Notes: a model not told the origin generated them from the letters alone. A stretch of DNA of 64,000 nucleotides from Gemmatimonadaceae bacterium (GCA_014377535.1 JACMPK010000229.1:27692-91691); one strand, 5' to 3'. Shown: positions 52,146 through 62,117, counted from the stretch's first letter. Numbers and translations: made by a program.

Positions 52146-53005
52146 CAGCGCCCCAGTAGCGTGAGCGCCGGAACGCGCACCAGCCGTCGCGCCGCGAACC
52201 AACCCGCAACGATACCGAGCAGCACCGAGAGCAGGCAGGCAAACACCACGGTCTCAGGCGTGACCAGCGTGAAGGCCAACGTGGTGCGATGCACGCCCTG
52301 AAAGTACCAGTTCACGAGCCGCGCGACGATCACGCCGAAAACGACACCGGCGATGGACCCAAGCAGCGCGATGATTCCCGCCTCGAGCACCACCGATCGT
52401 ACGATGGTGCTGGCCGAGATGCCCATCATGCGCAGCGCGGCCACATCGCGTCGGCGTTCGTCGATCTTGAGCAGCAGAATGCACAGCAGGAACGCGGCGC
52501 TCGCGACGATCGTGATCACGCCGATGGCGCGATTGAATCGTCGTACGACCTGGAAGGTGCGGCTGGTGCGCACGGCGATGTCGGCGCTGGGCCAGGCACG
52601 GAACCCGAACGCGGCGTTGTTGATTACAGCCAGCAGCGAGGCACGCGCCGAGTCACCGCTGGAGCGTACGGCAAACCGGTCGACACGGTCGCCGTACGAG
52701 ATCAGTCGCTGCAGCTGGTCGAGGTGCACGCGCGCACGGTATTCCTGTCGCGCAATTTCGCTTGGGTCGGCACGCCGCGAAAGCAGTGCTGACACCACGA
52801 CACGCTCGGCGAGCGCGTCGTTCGGCAGTGCGGAGATACGCACGGTGTCGCCCAGCTTCAGGCCCTCGTCGAGTGCAAGGCGCGCATCGAGTGCGATGGT
52901 GCGAACGACGGCGGGTCGCGTCGGTGCGGAATCGATTACCTGTGCACCAAGGTTTCCGGCGCACAATAGCGCGCCAAGGATGGCGCGGGCCCACAGGTGC
53001 TTCAC
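52145..53005 (-). CDS. Short FtsX-like ABC permease
   Basis: 286 aa. The N-terminus (ARAILGALLCAGNLGAQ) is short, signal-like rather than a full anchor. A compact periplasmic part precedes three C-terminal helices and the cytoplasmic loop IDERRRDVAALRMMGISAST, as in FtsX permeases. It is about 100 residues shorter than the neighbour. It follows the DtxR-like gene with a 4 bp overlap, so the regulator and transporter are translated together. Confidence 0.8.
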   Translation of the reverse strand: MKHLWARAILGALLCAGNLGAQVIDSAPTRPAVVRTIALDARLALDEGLKLGDTVRISALPNDALAERVVVSALLSRRADPSEIARQEYRARVHLDQLQRLISYGDRVDRFAVRSSGDSARASLLAVINNAAFGFRAWPSADIAVRTSRTFQVVRRFNRAIGVITIVASAAFLLCILLLKIDERRRDVAALRMMGISASTIVRSVVLEAGIIALLGSIAGVVFGVIVARLVNWYFQGVHRTTLAFTLVTPETVVFACLLSVLLGIVAGWFAARRLVRVPALTLLGR

Positions 53006-53700
53006 AACGCGGCGGCGATGCGGACAGCGCGCGCGGCGACGGGGCCGATCTGACGAAGAACGCCGCCCACCATCACGTCGATAGGGCCGTCGTAGGGAGC
53101 GCGCGCTTGCACGTGTACCATGGCACCTGGTCGCAGTTCGAGTTCACCGAGATAACGCAGCATGACGGGATCCTTGTCGCTAACGCTCATCACGGTGCCA
53201 CGGGTGCCCACGGGAAAATCGGCGAGCGTGCGGTGTCGAGTCTCGTCCACCACACCGTCACGCGTGGGAATCGGCGCGCCATGCGGATCGAAAAGTGGAT
53301 CGCCGAGTGCGCGAGCCATGCGATCGATGAGCGTATCGGAGGCCGCATGTTCCAACTGCTCGGCCTCGGCATGCACGTCGTCCCAGGGCACACCGAGCAC
53401 CGTGGCGAGGTAGCTCTCGAGCACGCGATGCCGACGCAGTGTGCGGAGCGCGGCGATACGGCCGTCCGCCGTGAGACGTGCGCCGCGGTACGGCTCATGC
53501 TCGAGCAACCCCTGTGACGCGAGACGCCGCACCATGCCGCTGACGCTGGCCGGTGCGAGCGTGAGGCGCTCGGCAAGCGCATTGGTCGTGGCGGGATCAC
53601 CGCCCTGTTCGAGGTCGTAGATCGCCTTGAGGTAATCCTCGACCGGCGCCGTGAGCGGCGTGACTGGTGCGACCGGAGCGGTGCGGCGCGCGGGCGTCAT
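53002..53700 (-). CDS. DtxR/MntR-family metal-dependent regulator
   Basis: 232 aa from the ATG at 53700. Winged HTH (VEDYLKAIYDLEQGG, RLTLAPASVSGMVRRLASQG, VRRLASQGLLEHEPYRG), dimerisation/metal domain (LRRHRVLESYLATVLGVPWD, HAEAEQLEHAASDTLIDRMA) and a C-terminal FeoA/SH3-like domain (GTRGTVMSVSDKDPVMLRYL). The family represses transport genes when loaded with Mn2+ or Fe2+. Context with mntH upstream suggests Mn2+. A candidate operator lies at 55614-55631. Confidence 0.88.
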   Translation of the reverse strand: MTPARRTAPVAPVTPLTAPVEDYLKAIYDLEQGGDPATTNALAERLTLAPASVSGMVRRLASQGLLEHEPYRGARLTADGRIAALRTLRRHRVLESYLATVLGVPWDDVHAEAEQLEHAASDTLIDRMARALGDPLFDPHGAPIPTRDGVVDETRHRTLADFPVGTRGTVMSVSDKDPVMLRYLGELELRPGAMVHVQARAPYDGPIDVMVGGVLRQIGPVAARAVRIAAAL

Positions 53701-53737
53701 CGTGGTGCCACCACGCGGTGACGCATGCGATGCGAGG

Positions 53738-54190
53738 TCACGTGGCCGATGGCACGGTCGTGCGAACCGCGGAGCCTCGCACGAGCAGGACAGGTACCAG
53801 TGAGCGATGACGCACCTGATTCGCGACGCTGCCGCGCACGACGTCATTGAGAAAGCCGTGACCGTGCGTCGCCATGGCGATCAGGTCGCACTGTTCGCGT
53901 TGCGCAGCAGCGCAGATCTCGGTGGCTGCATCGCCACTGGCCAGCACGGCATCGACCTCGAGCGCCGCCGCAGCGAGATCGGCCGCGCACTGGTCAAGGT
54001 ACTCACGATCAACGCGCAGTTCTTCCGACTCGCGCAGCTTGAGCGCGTGCATGTTGCGTGCGGCAAAACCATCGGCCACATGAATGAGTGTGACCTTCGC
54101 GCGGCACATCAGGGCCAGCGCGCGCACATGACTGAGGATCGCCTCGTCGTACGGCGAGTTCTCGAGTGGGACCAGCAGATGGTGATACAT
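53738..54190 (-). CDS. Universal stress protein (UspA family)
   Basis: 150 aa, a single Usp domain. LLVPLENSPYDEAILSHVRA opens the fold and the ATP-binding loop appears as MATHGHGFLNDVVRGSVANQ, with the G-2x-G-9x-G(S/T) pattern roughly kept. It probably binds ATP and acts under stress. It lies 2 bp downstream of mntH and 37 bp upstream of the dtxR-like gene on the same strand, hence in the same operon. Confidence 0.88.
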   Translation of the reverse strand: MYHHLLVPLENSPYDEAILSHVRALALMCRAKVTLIHVADGFAARNMHALKLRESEELRVDREYLDQCAADLAAAALEVDAVLASGDAATEICAAAQREQCDLIAMATHGHGFLNDVVRGSVANQVRHRSLVPVLLVRGSAVRTTVPSAT

Positions 54191-54192
54191 GG

Positions 54193-55596
54193 TCAGCTCA
54201 GCCAGTCACGGGCAATCTGAAACAGCAGCCAGGCATTCAGCGACGCGATCACGACGGCAATGGTCCAGGCGAGGACCGTCAGCCATCGCGCGTTGACAAA
54301 CTCGCCCATTTTGGCACGGTCCGACGTGAATGACACCAGCGGGAAGACTGCGAAAGACAGCTGCAGGCTGAGGATCACCTGACTCAGCACCAGAAGCTGC
54401 GACGTGCCACGCGCGCCGTACAAGATACTGACGACCACGGCCGGAACAATCGCGATGAGTCGCGTGATGAGGCGTCGCACCCACGGCTGCAACCGGATGT
54501 TGAGGAATCCCTCCATGACGATCTGTCCGGCGAGCGTACCGGTCAAGGTGGAATTCTGCCCTGACGCCAGCAGCGCGAGTGCGAAGACCGTGCTCGCGCC
54601 GGCGCCGAGGAGCGGTGTGAGCAGCTTCCACGCATCCTGAATCTCGGCGACGTTGCTGTTGCCGGTGCCGTGAAACGTCGCCGCGGCGACGATCAGGATC
54701 GCCGCGTTGATGCCGAGTGCGAAGGTGAGCGCGATCGTCGAATCGGCAAACGCATAGCGTACCGCTTCGCGCTTGCCCGCGACCGTTTCCTCGTACTTGC
54801 GTGTCTGCACGATGCTGGAGTGCAGGTAGAGGTTGTGCGGCATGACTGTCGCCCCGAGGATGCCGATGGCGATGTAGAGCATGCTGCTGTCGTGCAGGAT
54901 TGCGGGCCCCGGGATGAAGCCGCGCATCACCGCGCCAACGTCGGGACGGGCGAGGATCAGCTCGAACAGGAAGCAGACGCCCACGACCGCGACGAGGGCG
55001 ATGACCATGGCCTCGAGCAGCCGGAACCCCTTGTTCTGCAGCCAGAGCACGATCAGGACATCGAGTGCCGTGATGGTGACGCCGAGCGGCAGCGGGATGT
55101 TGAAGAGCAGCTGGAGTGCGATGGCCGTTCCGATCACTTCGGCGAGGTCGCAGGCTGCGATGGCCAGTTCGGCGATGACCCAGAGCGCGAACGACATGCG
55201 CTTCGGGTAGGCGTCGCGGCAGGCCTGTGCGAGGTCGCGCCCTGTGACGATGCCGAGCTTGGAGGCGAGTCCCTGCAGCAGCACCGCCATCAGGTTGCTC
55301 AGCAGGATCACGTAGAGCAGCGCGTAGCCGAACTGTGCGCCACCCGCCAGATCGGTGGCCCAGTTGCCCGGGTCCATGTATCCCACGGCGACGAGGTATC
55401 CCGGTCCGCCGAAGGACAGGAGTTTCCGGAACCAGTTGCCGCGGCTGACGGGCACGCTGCGGTAGACCTCCGCGAGCGACGGCGCCTCGCGGGTGCGGCG
55501 CCAGCCGGGGATGGCGGTGCTCGCGGGGACCACGATGGCGTCGGCGTCATCGACGACATCGTGGGGTTCGGTCGGTGTGGGGTTGCCGAGGGTCAT
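54193..55596 (-). CDS. mntH: Nramp-family Mn2+/H+ symporter
   Basis: 467 aa, eleven predicted helices. The metal-binding helix 1 motif [20 protein letters not shown] (DPGNW) and helix 6 motif [20 protein letters not shown] (MPHN) are intact, as is the [20 protein letters not shown] segment. It imports Mn2+ (also Fe2+) driven by protons. It heads the minus-strand run with the usp and dtxR-like genes and has a palindromic operator candidate 18-35 bp upstream of the start. Confidence 0.93.
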   Translation of the reverse strand: MTLGNPTPTEPHDVVDDADAIVVPASTAIPGWRRTREAPSLAEVYRSVPVSRGNWFRKLLSFGGPGYLVAVGYMDPGNWATDLAGGAQFGYALLYVILLSNLMAVLLQGLASKLGIVTGRDLAQACRDAYPKRMSFALWVIAELAIAACDLAEVIGTAIALQLLFNIPLPLGVTITALDVLIVLWLQNKGFRLLEAMVIALVAVVGVCFLFELILARPDVGAVMRGFIPGPAILHDSSMLYIAIGILGATVMPHNLYLHSSIVQTRKYEETVAGKREAVRYAFADSTIALTFALGINAAILIVAAATFHGTGNSNVAEIQDAWKLLTPLLGAGASTVFALALLASGQNSTLTGTLAGQIVMEGFLNIRLQPWVRRLITRLIAIVPAVVVSILYGARGTSQLLVLSQVILSLQLSFAVFPLVSFTSDRAKMGEFVNARWLTVLAWTIAVVIASLNAWLLFQIARDWLS

Positions 55597-55613
55597 GGAT
55601 GGCCGAAGAAGTG

Positions 55614-55631
55614 ATTTCGTCTATACGAAAT
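55614..55631. promoter_or_regulatory. Candidate DtxR/MntR operator upstream of mntH
   Basis: ATTTCGT-CTAT-ACGAAAT is a perfect 7 bp dyad with 4 bp centre, AT-rich in a GC-rich context, immediately upstream of mntH. Its size and place suit a DtxR/MntR-type box; the regulator is encoded in the same operon. Confidence 0.65.
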
Positions 55632-55815
55632 TATCGACGCCTCCGGGGCGAACGTCCAGTCCCCCCAAGTGCGAATCGCGGCGAACTGAACCATGGCACG
55701 GCTTCTGCCATTAACATTTACGTCGGGGCGGACGTCCGCCCCGATGTCCCAGTGCTGCCGGATCACCCGCTGGCCGCCTCATTCTTTGATTCACCTGCGA
55801 CCCCTGGACCCGATC

Positions 55816-56661
55816 ATGCGGAACCGTTCCATCCTGCGCGCTGCCACCGCGCTCACTACCGTGCTCTCCCTGGCGGCCTGCGGCGACAATACGCCGACTG
55901 ACTCGTCATCCACCGTGTCGGCGTCGGTCGCCGCCGCCACCACGCAAGACGTCGCGACGGTTGCCGCCGACGCTGCAAAAGAGGATGTCGAAACGTTCAA
56001 GGCGAATCGCGGAGCCTTCGGCATCGCGCAGCTCGGTGATTTCGAGCGCTTCGCCGCGTGGGCCGCCTGTCCGTACGACGCCACTGCCAAGCGCTTTCTC
56101 TGCTTCGAGAAAGTCCGCGGGCCATTCGCCACCACGCGCAGCTACGCCTTCGTCGATCAGGCGGGGGTCGCCCAGAGCGCGTACAGCGTCACCACCACGG
56201 CTGCAGCCAATTTCAAGTGGGCGATGGACGGCACGATCACCAAGAACAAGTGGAGCGGCAGCGTCTCCCGCAGCCGAGACCTGACCGTCAGCGGTCTGCT
56301 CGGCGCCAACACGACGATCACGATCAACGGCACGAGCTCCACGGAACGTCAACGCACGAAGTTCGCAAAGGACGGCGCGTCTGGCGCGAACGCGGTCGAC
56401 CGCGAGTACCAGCTGGATGGATCGACGGTCATCAAGGATGTCGTCACGCCCGCCGTCCGACTCCCCGATGCGTGGCCGGCCAGCGGGACGATTACCCGGA
56501 CGCACAACGTGACGCGCATTGACGCCGTGAACGGCACGAAGAGCTCCACGCGCACCTCGGTCGTCACGTTCAACGGTACGCAGACGGTTCCGCTGGTCGT
56601 CAACGGCACCGCGTTCACGCTCGATCTGGCGACGGGCGAAGCGATTAGAAAGACGCCGTGA
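55816..56661 (+). CDS. Putative lipoprotein of unknown function
   Basis: 281 aa from the ATG at 55816. Lipoprotein signal with lipobox LSLAAC, then a Ser/Thr/Ala-rich linker and a beta-rich body (TTAAANFKWAMDGTITKNKW, VTRIDAVNGTKSSTRTSVVT). No named family. Periplasmic or outer-membrane location is expected. It is divergent from mntH and ends 70 bp before a strong terminator. Confidence 0.65.
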   Translation: MRNRSILRAATALTTVLSLAACGDNTPTDSSSTVSASVAAATTQDVATVAADAAKEDVETFKANRGAFGIAQLGDFERFAAWAACPYDATAKRFLCFEKVRGPFATTRSYAFVDQAGVAQSAYSVTTTAAANFKWAMDGTITKNKWSGSVSRSRDLTVSGLLGANTTITINGTSSTERQRTKFAKDGASGANAVDREYQLDGSTVIKDVVTPAVRLPDAWPASGTITRTHNVTRIDAVNGTKSSTRTSVVTFNGTQTVPLVVNGTAFTLDLATGEAIRKTP

Positions 56662-56733
56662 CGCTGATCGCACTTTCCGTATAACGGGCATCATCCGGGG
56701 TCATCACGGAAGGTGCGGTGTAAGCGTAAAAAC

Positions 56734-56779
56734 AAAGGCTGTAGGAACTGCACTCGCGAGAGCAGTTCCTACAGCCTTT
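56734..56779. terminator. Bidirectional intrinsic terminator
   Basis: AAAGGCTGTAGGAACTGC and GCAGTTCCTACAGCCTTT form 18 bp perfect arms around ACTCGCGAGA. A T-run (TTTTTTG) follows on the plus strand and a shorter, A-rich-derived one (TTTGTTTTT) on the minus strand. It separates the convergent lipoprotein and Nudix genes. Confidence 0.9.
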
Positions 56780-56823
56780 TTTGTATTCCTCCGCGAAATC
56801 CGCGATGGAAAAGACGACACGCG

Positions 56824-57408
56824 CTATACGGACCCACGCGCGACCGCAAGCAGTTGCGTGACGAGCCGCTCGGTCATTCCCCACACGACATCATCGCCCG
56901 ACCGGTACGCCGGAAAACGAAATCGCGACCCGCCGCGGTCGAAGACGTGCTCCATCGTACTCGCCGGATCCAGCAACCGCTGCACCGGCACCCAGAACGT
57001 GGAATGCACCTCCACCTCGTTCGGCACCAGCGTCACGTCGGCGCGCAGCGCGAATACGTATGGCCGCACCGCGATCGACGGCAACGCTGCCGCGCCCGGC
57101 CTCAGGTCATCCAGCACACCGAGCAGCCGAGCATGCGCGTCCAGATCCAGGGCGAGCTCCTCTCGGGTCTCGCGTCGCGCCGTGACCTCCAGCGACGCAT
57201 CGGCAACGTCCATCCGTCCGCCGGGGAAGGCCACATGCCCGCTCCACGGATCGCCTATGCGCACGGCCCGGCGAATGAACAACAGGTCCGCATCATCGAC
57301 CGTCGTGCCACGCAACACCAGCGCGACCGCGGCCCACCGCAGCCCCACATCCTGCGGCTCCTCCACGCGATCGTGCAACCGCAACGCCAGCTCCAGCGAC
57401 TGTATCAT
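56824..57408 (-). CDS. Nudix CoA pyrophosphatase-like hydrolase
   Basis: 194 aa from the ATG at 57408 (MIQSLELALRL); earlier starts overlap the rhodanese gene. The CoA-ase signature HVAFPGGRMDVADASLEVTA runs into the Nudix helix RRETREELAL (REx2EE). Upstream LLFIRRAVRIGDPWSGHVAF and later SIAVRPYVFAL fit the NudL/YeaB group, which hydrolyses CoA and its derivatives to 3',5'-ADP and phosphopantetheine. Confidence 0.85.
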   Translation of the reverse strand: MIQSLELALRLHDRVEEPQDVGLRWAAVALVLRGTTVDDADLLFIRRAVRIGDPWSGHVAFPGGRMDVADASLEVTARRETREELALDLDAHARLLGVLDDLRPGAAALPSIAVRPYVFALRADVTLVPNEVEVHSTFWVPVQRLLDPASTMEHVFDRGGSRFRFPAYRSGDDVVWGMTERLVTQLLAVARGSV

Positions 57409-57439
57409 CACGGACCGCCTACCCGGCACCGCGAGCGCC

Positions 57440-57796
57440 TCATCCCTCGATGTCACCATTCGCATCGACCCAACCACGGAACCCGTCCGACATCGACGCC
57501 ACATTTGTATAACCCATCTGCATCAGCGATTCGGCCGCCAGTGCCGACCGATTCCCGCTGGCGCAGTACAGCACCACGGGCACCTCGCGCGCCACGGCCT
57601 GATCAATCTTGCTCTCCAGCGTGCCGCGCGACATGTGCACGGCACCGGCCGCATGCCCAAGGTTCCACTCGCGATCCTCACGCACGTCGATCAGCACGAC
57701 CGACGGGTCTGACGCACGCATCGCAAGGGTCTGGGCCGGTGTCACTTCCTTGATGCGCGACTTGGCGTCGGCGATGAGTTCTGCAGCACTCTTCAT
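57440..57796 (-). CDS. Single-domain rhodanese-like protein
   Basis: 118 aa. Rhodanese fold with VVLIDVREDREWNLGHAAGA and the active-site loop LYCASGNRSALAAESL, where Cys is the persulfide carrier. It moves sulfane sulfur between small thiols and proteins; the physiological acceptor is not evident. It precedes the Nudix gene by 31 bp on the same strand, probably one transcript. Confidence 0.88.
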   Translation of the reverse strand: MKSAAELIADAKSRIKEVTPAQTLAMRASDPSVVLIDVREDREWNLGHAAGAVHMSRGTLESKIDQAVAREVPVVLYCASGNRSALAAESLMQMGYTNVASMSDGFRGWVDANGDIEG

Positions 57797-57901
57797 GTCA
57801 CGTCCCTTCTTCTATGTGTTGAGCGGAAGACCAGCCACATGGCACCCGTCGTCGCGCAACGATCACGCCACGATGCATCTCCTCGAACGTTCGCTGCGCG
57901 G

Positions 57902-58834
57902 TCACTGCGCATTCACCGCACCCTCCGCGGTCCACAACGCACACGCATCGACATCGAGCGTCGCCGACGCGCCGAGCGGGATTGTCCACTGGTCTGCAAT
58001 ATGGCCGATCGGCAGGTTGCCAAGACAGGGCACACCGAGCCGCTGCGCCAGCTCGTCGATCAACTCGTCCACGCCCGGTGCATCGACATTCTCATCGACG
58101 GGCACCAGCGTGAACTGACCGACAGCCAGCCCGACACACCCGCGCAACGCGCCGGACTGCTCGAGCTGCCGCAGCATGCGATCCACACGATATGCCGGCT
58201 CATGCAGATCCTCCAGCACCACGATCGCACCACGCGCCGACATGGCATCAGGCGTTCCGCACAGCGCAGCGAGCAGCGACAGGTTCCCGCCAACCAGCCG
58301 ACCGGCCACGCGCCCGCCACGCACGGCCCGCGCCTCAGGCCACACGCCACATGGCTCACCACCCTGCGTTACCGCGGCACGCAGGGAATCACGACTCATC
58401 GAGGGCAATGCTGCCCGCGCAGTATGCGCATGAAAGGTCACGATTCGGGCACGTGCCGCAATCGCACAGTGCAGCACCGTGACATCCGAATACCCGATCA
58501 CGACCTTGGGCCGCAACGCGAACGACTCCAGCGACAAGCACGACACGATCCGCGTCAGACCGTACCCGCCACGCACACACCACACGGCATCGATGGTGTG
58601 ATCGTCCAGCGCCCACTGCAGATCGGTAATGCGCTGCTCATCACTCCCGGCCAGGTAGCCCTGTCGGGCAAGGACGCTCGCGCCACGAAGTGGCTCCCAT
58701 CCCATGCCGCGCACATGCAGCTCGGCGCGCACGACATCGGCCTCGCCCACCAACGGCCCCGACGCGCACACGAGCGCAACACGCGCCCCAGCCCCCAACA
58801 CTGCCGGCCATCGCACTTTCGATGATGTCTGCAT
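57902..58834 (-). CDS. ldcA: S66-family LD-carboxypeptidase
   Basis: 310 aa from the ATG at 58834 (MQTSSKVRW). Segments VALVCASGPLVGEADVVRAE, DAVWCVRGGYGLTRI, the nucleophile region VVIGYSDVTVLH, and late GQFTLVPVDENVDAPGV with LGNLPIGHIADQWTIPLG follow the S66 order. The enzyme trims the terminal D-Ala from muropeptide tetrapeptides in the cytoplasm during wall recycling. It is divergent from the methyltransferase gene with only 45 bp between them. Confidence 0.85.
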   Translation of the reverse strand: MQTSSKVRWPAVLGAGARVALVCASGPLVGEADVVRAELHVRGMGWEPLRGASVLARQGYLAGSDEQRITDLQWALDDHTIDAVWCVRGGYGLTRIVSCLSLESFALRPKVVIGYSDVTVLHCAIAARARIVTFHAHTARAALPSMSRDSLRAAVTQGGEPCGVWPEARAVRGGRVAGRLVGGNLSLLAALCGTPDAMSARGAIVVLEDLHEPAYRVDRMLRQLEQSGALRGCVGLAVGQFTLVPVDENVDAPGVDELIDELAQRLGVPCLGNLPIGHIADQWTIPLGASATLDVDACALWTAEGAVNAQ

Positions 58835-58879
58835 GATCGGGATGCTAAGCCTTGCGCCAACCGGCGCTACCGTCGCGCC

Positions 58880-61800
58880 ATGCTCACCACGCGCGCCGCA
58901 CACACGCTCCTCGCCAACGCGACCTCCGCAGCCGGCCTCCTCGCGCTGGCCCGTGCACTGGGCTTCGACTCGTCTCCGCACACGCTCACCCGACGCACCA
59001 TCCACTCGCTGGGCATCACGGCCGATTCAACACTCGCGACGCGCGCCACCCGCGCCACCCGCGTCACCCGCGGCGACGACGCGGCGATCCTGTTGGTCGA
59101 ACAGCTGCAGCCTGACGACTGGCGCGCCACACTCCACCGCCTCGCCACGCACCTGGATCGGCTCACGGACCCGCGACGCTGGCTGGTCCTGTTGCAATGT
59201 GCGAGCAACGGCCCACTAGTGCTGGCCTGTTGGCTGAGCTCCACGCGCGGCCCACGACTCGCCGTGCTCACGACCTCCCCGACCCACCCGCTCGATTCAG
59301 ATGCACAGACGATCGCCGCACTTTCGGCAGCCTGGCATTGCGACCCGACACTGACCTGCCTGCGCTGGCACGACCTGCTGGGCCGACACGCGATCGGCCG
59401 CCGGTTCTTCCGGGCACTGGACGAGCATGTCACCGACATCGCCGAAAGCTGGCCGGCACGCGTCGAGCACGACGACCGACGCACGCTCGCCCTGATCCAC
59501 GTGGCACGACTGCTCTTCCTCAAGTTCCTGGAAACGAAAGGGTGGCTCGACGACGACCGCAACTTTCTGGCACGACACGCCGAAGACAGGCTCGCCACGG
59601 GCGGCCGACTCTGGCACCGACTGGTCGCACCCCTGACCTTCGGCACCCTCAACACACCACGCCGACACCGCGCACCCGCAGCACGCGCCTTCGGCAACGT
59701 GCCGTTCCTCAACGGCGGACTCTTCGCCTGCTCGCCGGCGGAACGACGCGCACGCCAGCCCGCCATCCACGACGAACAGCTGACGCCACTGCTGCTGAAT
59801 ACGCTGGCGCGCTACCGCTTCACAGCGCGCGAAGATGCATCGTCATGGTCCGAAGCCGCCATTGACCCCGATCTCCTGGGCCGCACATTTGAAGCGCTCA
59901 TGGACACGAACGAACGTCGCGGCTCCGGCACGTTCTACACGCCGGCAGCACTGGTCACCTCGCTGGTCGACGACGCACTGACACATGCGATCGACGCCAA
60001 CCACGACGCACTCGGCAACGCACTCGGCAACGCACTGGCGGGACGACTCGTGGCACCGCGCGACGCCGCGGCAATCCTCGACCGACTCACCACCTTCCGC
60101 GTCGTCGACCCGGCCTGCGGCTCCGGAGGACTCCTCGTCGCCACCCTCGAACGTCTGGCGGCACTCCGCCAGCAACTCGGCGATCCACGCCCGCCCGCCA
60201 CGATTCGACGCGAAATCCTCACGACATCCATCTTCGGCGTCGACATCGCACCGATGGCCGTCTGGCTCTGCGAACTCAGGCTCTGGCTCTCCATCGTCAT
60301 CGACGACGACACGACCGACGCGCGACAGATCACGCCGCTCCCGAACCTGGACCACCACATCCACATCGGCGATGCCCTCGGCCATGACGCATTCGATGAC
60401 CAACCACTCGCCCGGTCGGCACGCCTGGCCACACTCCGCCAGTACTACGCCACCAGCACAGGAGCGAAGAAGAAAACGGCCGCGACACGCATCGATGCAC
60501 TGACACGCGACAACGCACGCAAACTGACACTGCGCACGATATCCGCACTCCACAACGAACGTACGGATTTGCTCCGATCTGCACGCGAACGATCGCTCTT
60601 CGGCACCCGCACAGGACTCTCCGCCACCCAACGACGACGCCTCGCCTCCGTGCGCGCGCTGCTCGCGCAATCCCGACGCCGACTGCGACGAGTGGATGAT
60701 GGAGGCGCCGTCGACTTCGAGTTCCGCACGCACTTCACCGACGCCGCCGCACACGGTGGCTTCGACCTGGTCATCGGTAACCCACCCTGGGTCCGCTCAC
60801 ACCACCTTGACGCCACGACACGCGCCAACCTCCGCACACGATTCGCCACAGTCACACGACACGCCTCCGGCACTCGCGCCTTCGGTGTCCAAACGGATAT
60901 CGCCATTCCGTTCACCCAACGCGGCCTGGAACTGACGCGACCCAACGGCATCATGGCCTTCCTGCTCCCGGCCAAACTCTGGCGCTCCATCTCGGCTGGC
61001 GCCCTGCGACACCACCTGCTCACGCACGCCACACCACTCCGACTGCGCGATCACTCGCTCGACGCTGCCGGATTCTCCGCCGCCGTCTACCCGTCGGCCA
61101 TCGTCGTGCGACGCGCACCACCACCCGTCGCCGACGCAAATGCACGCGCACACGCAAAGGCGCGCTCGAACGCCGCACCCGTGGAATGCCACGTGACCGA
61201 CGCCAGCGGCACACCACACCACTTCATCATCGCCTCACACGCGCTGCCGGCCTCCACCGAGATCGGTGCGCCGTGGCGCATCATCCCGGACGACGTCCGC
61301 GCTGCAGCCGACACCATCTCACACGCCGGCAGCCGTTGGATGGACTCGATCCTGCCCTCACCCTCCCTGGGCATCAAGACAGGCTGCAACGAGGCATTCC
61401 TGCTGCCGGACTCGGAAGTCCCGGACGCGCTCCGCACGTGGACGCGACCAGTGATGCGCGGCGATCACGTTCGCCCCTGGCACACGCCCGACAGCACGAC
61501 ACGCATCGTCGTGCCGCACGACAAGGCCGGCCGCACCCTCACACGACTGCCGCCACCACTCGCGTCACACTTCGCACCACACGAACGCGCACTCCTCGCA
61601 CGCACCGACCTCCGACCACGTGAACCATGGTGGGCGCTCTTCCGCACCGAACTGCTCGCCACGACCGGCTGGCGCGTGGTCTGGGCCGACATCGGCCGCA
61701 CCCTCCGCGCCACAGTGCTCGCTCCACACACAACCACCGTGCCACTCAACACCTGCTACGGCGTGCGACTGCATGACCCGATCGACGCACACACGCTCGC

Positions 61801-62107
61801 CGCCCTGCTCAACGCACCAACGACGACGGCATGGCTCTCGCTGATCGCCGAACCCGCCCGCGGGGGCTACCACCGCTTCATGGGTTGGACAGTCCTCGCA
61901 CTCCCGATGCCGGACTGGAACCGCACCCGCACACTCCTCGCACCACTCACTGCACGCGCACGACGCGGTGAATCGGTGAGCGTCGATACGCTCCACCACG
62001 CAACGCTCGAAGCATACGGTATCCGCCACGACGACGTCGCAACGCTCCTCGCATGGACGAGCGCAGCACTGCGCAGCCACCGCACCCACCAATCACAAGC
62101 ATCATGA
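58880..62107 (+). CDS. Eco57I/TaqI-like N6-adenine DNA methyltransferase (putative defence)
   Basis: 1075 aa. N-terminal helical region with ARLLFLKFLETKGWLDDDRN, a segment usual in Eco57I-like and PglX/DrmM-like enzymes. Methyltransferase motif I is FRVVDPACGSGGLLVATLER (about residue 410) and motif IV is DLVIGNPPWVRSHHL (about 633). A roughly 200-residue insert lies between them. The C-terminal TaqI-like specificity region shows GIKTGCNEAFLLPDSEV and VMRGDHVRPW. It should methylate adenine in a specific DNA sequence. No clear endonuclease motif is seen by eye. The composition is rich in Thr, His, Arg and Ala, with a C-rich coding strand, unlike neighbours. A SNF2 helicase follows after 10 bp. 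Confidence 0.85.
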   Translation: MLTTRAAHTLLANATSAAGLLALARALGFDSSPHTLTRRTIHSLGITADSTLATRATRATRVTRGDDAAILLVEQLQPDDWRATLHRLATHLDRLTDPRRWLVLLQCASNGPLVLACWLSSTRGPRLAVLTTSPTHPLDSDAQTIAALSAAWHCDPTLTCLRWHDLLGRHAIGRRFFRALDEHVTDIAESWPARVEHDDRRTLALIHVARLLFLKFLETKGWLDDDRNFLARHAEDRLATGGRLWHRLVAPLTFGTLNTPRRHRAPAARAFGNVPFLNGGLFACSPAERRARQPAIHDEQLTPLLLNTLARYRFTAREDASSWSEAAIDPDLLGRTFEALMDTNERRGSGTFYTPAALVTSLVDDALTHAIDANHDALGNALGNALAGRLVAPRDAAAILDRLTTFRVVDPACGSGGLLVATLERLAALRQQLGDPRPPATIRREILTTSIFGVDIAPMAVWLCELRLWLSIVIDDDTTDARQITPLPNLDHHIHIGDALGHDAFDDQPLARSARLATLRQYYATSTGAKKKTAATRIDALTRDNARKLTLRTISALHNERTDLLRSARERSLFGTRTGLSATQRRRLASVRALLAQSRRRLRRVDDGGAVDFEFRTHFTDAAAHGGFDLVIGNPPWVRSHHLDATTRANLRTRFATVTRHASGTRAFGVQTDIAIPFTQRGLELTRPNGIMAFLLPAKLWRSISAGALRHHLLTHATPLRLRDHSLDAAGFSAAVYPSAIVVRRAPPPVADANARAHAKARSNAAPVECHVTDASGTPHHFIIASHALPASTEIGAPWRIIPDDVRAAADTISHAGSRWMDSILPSPSLGIKTGCNEAFLLPDSEVPDALRTWTRPVMRGDHVRPWHTPDSTTRIVVPHDKAGRTLTRLPPPLASHFAPHERALLARTDLRPREPWWALFRTELLATTGWRVVWADIGRTLRATVLAPHTTTVPLNTCYGVRLHDPIDAHTLAALLNAPTTTAWLSLIAEPARGGYHRFMGWTVLALPMPDWNRTRTLLAPLTARARRGESVSVDTLHHATLEAYGIRHDDVATLLAWTSAALRSHRTHQSQAS

Positions 62108-62117
62108 CACACGAGGC

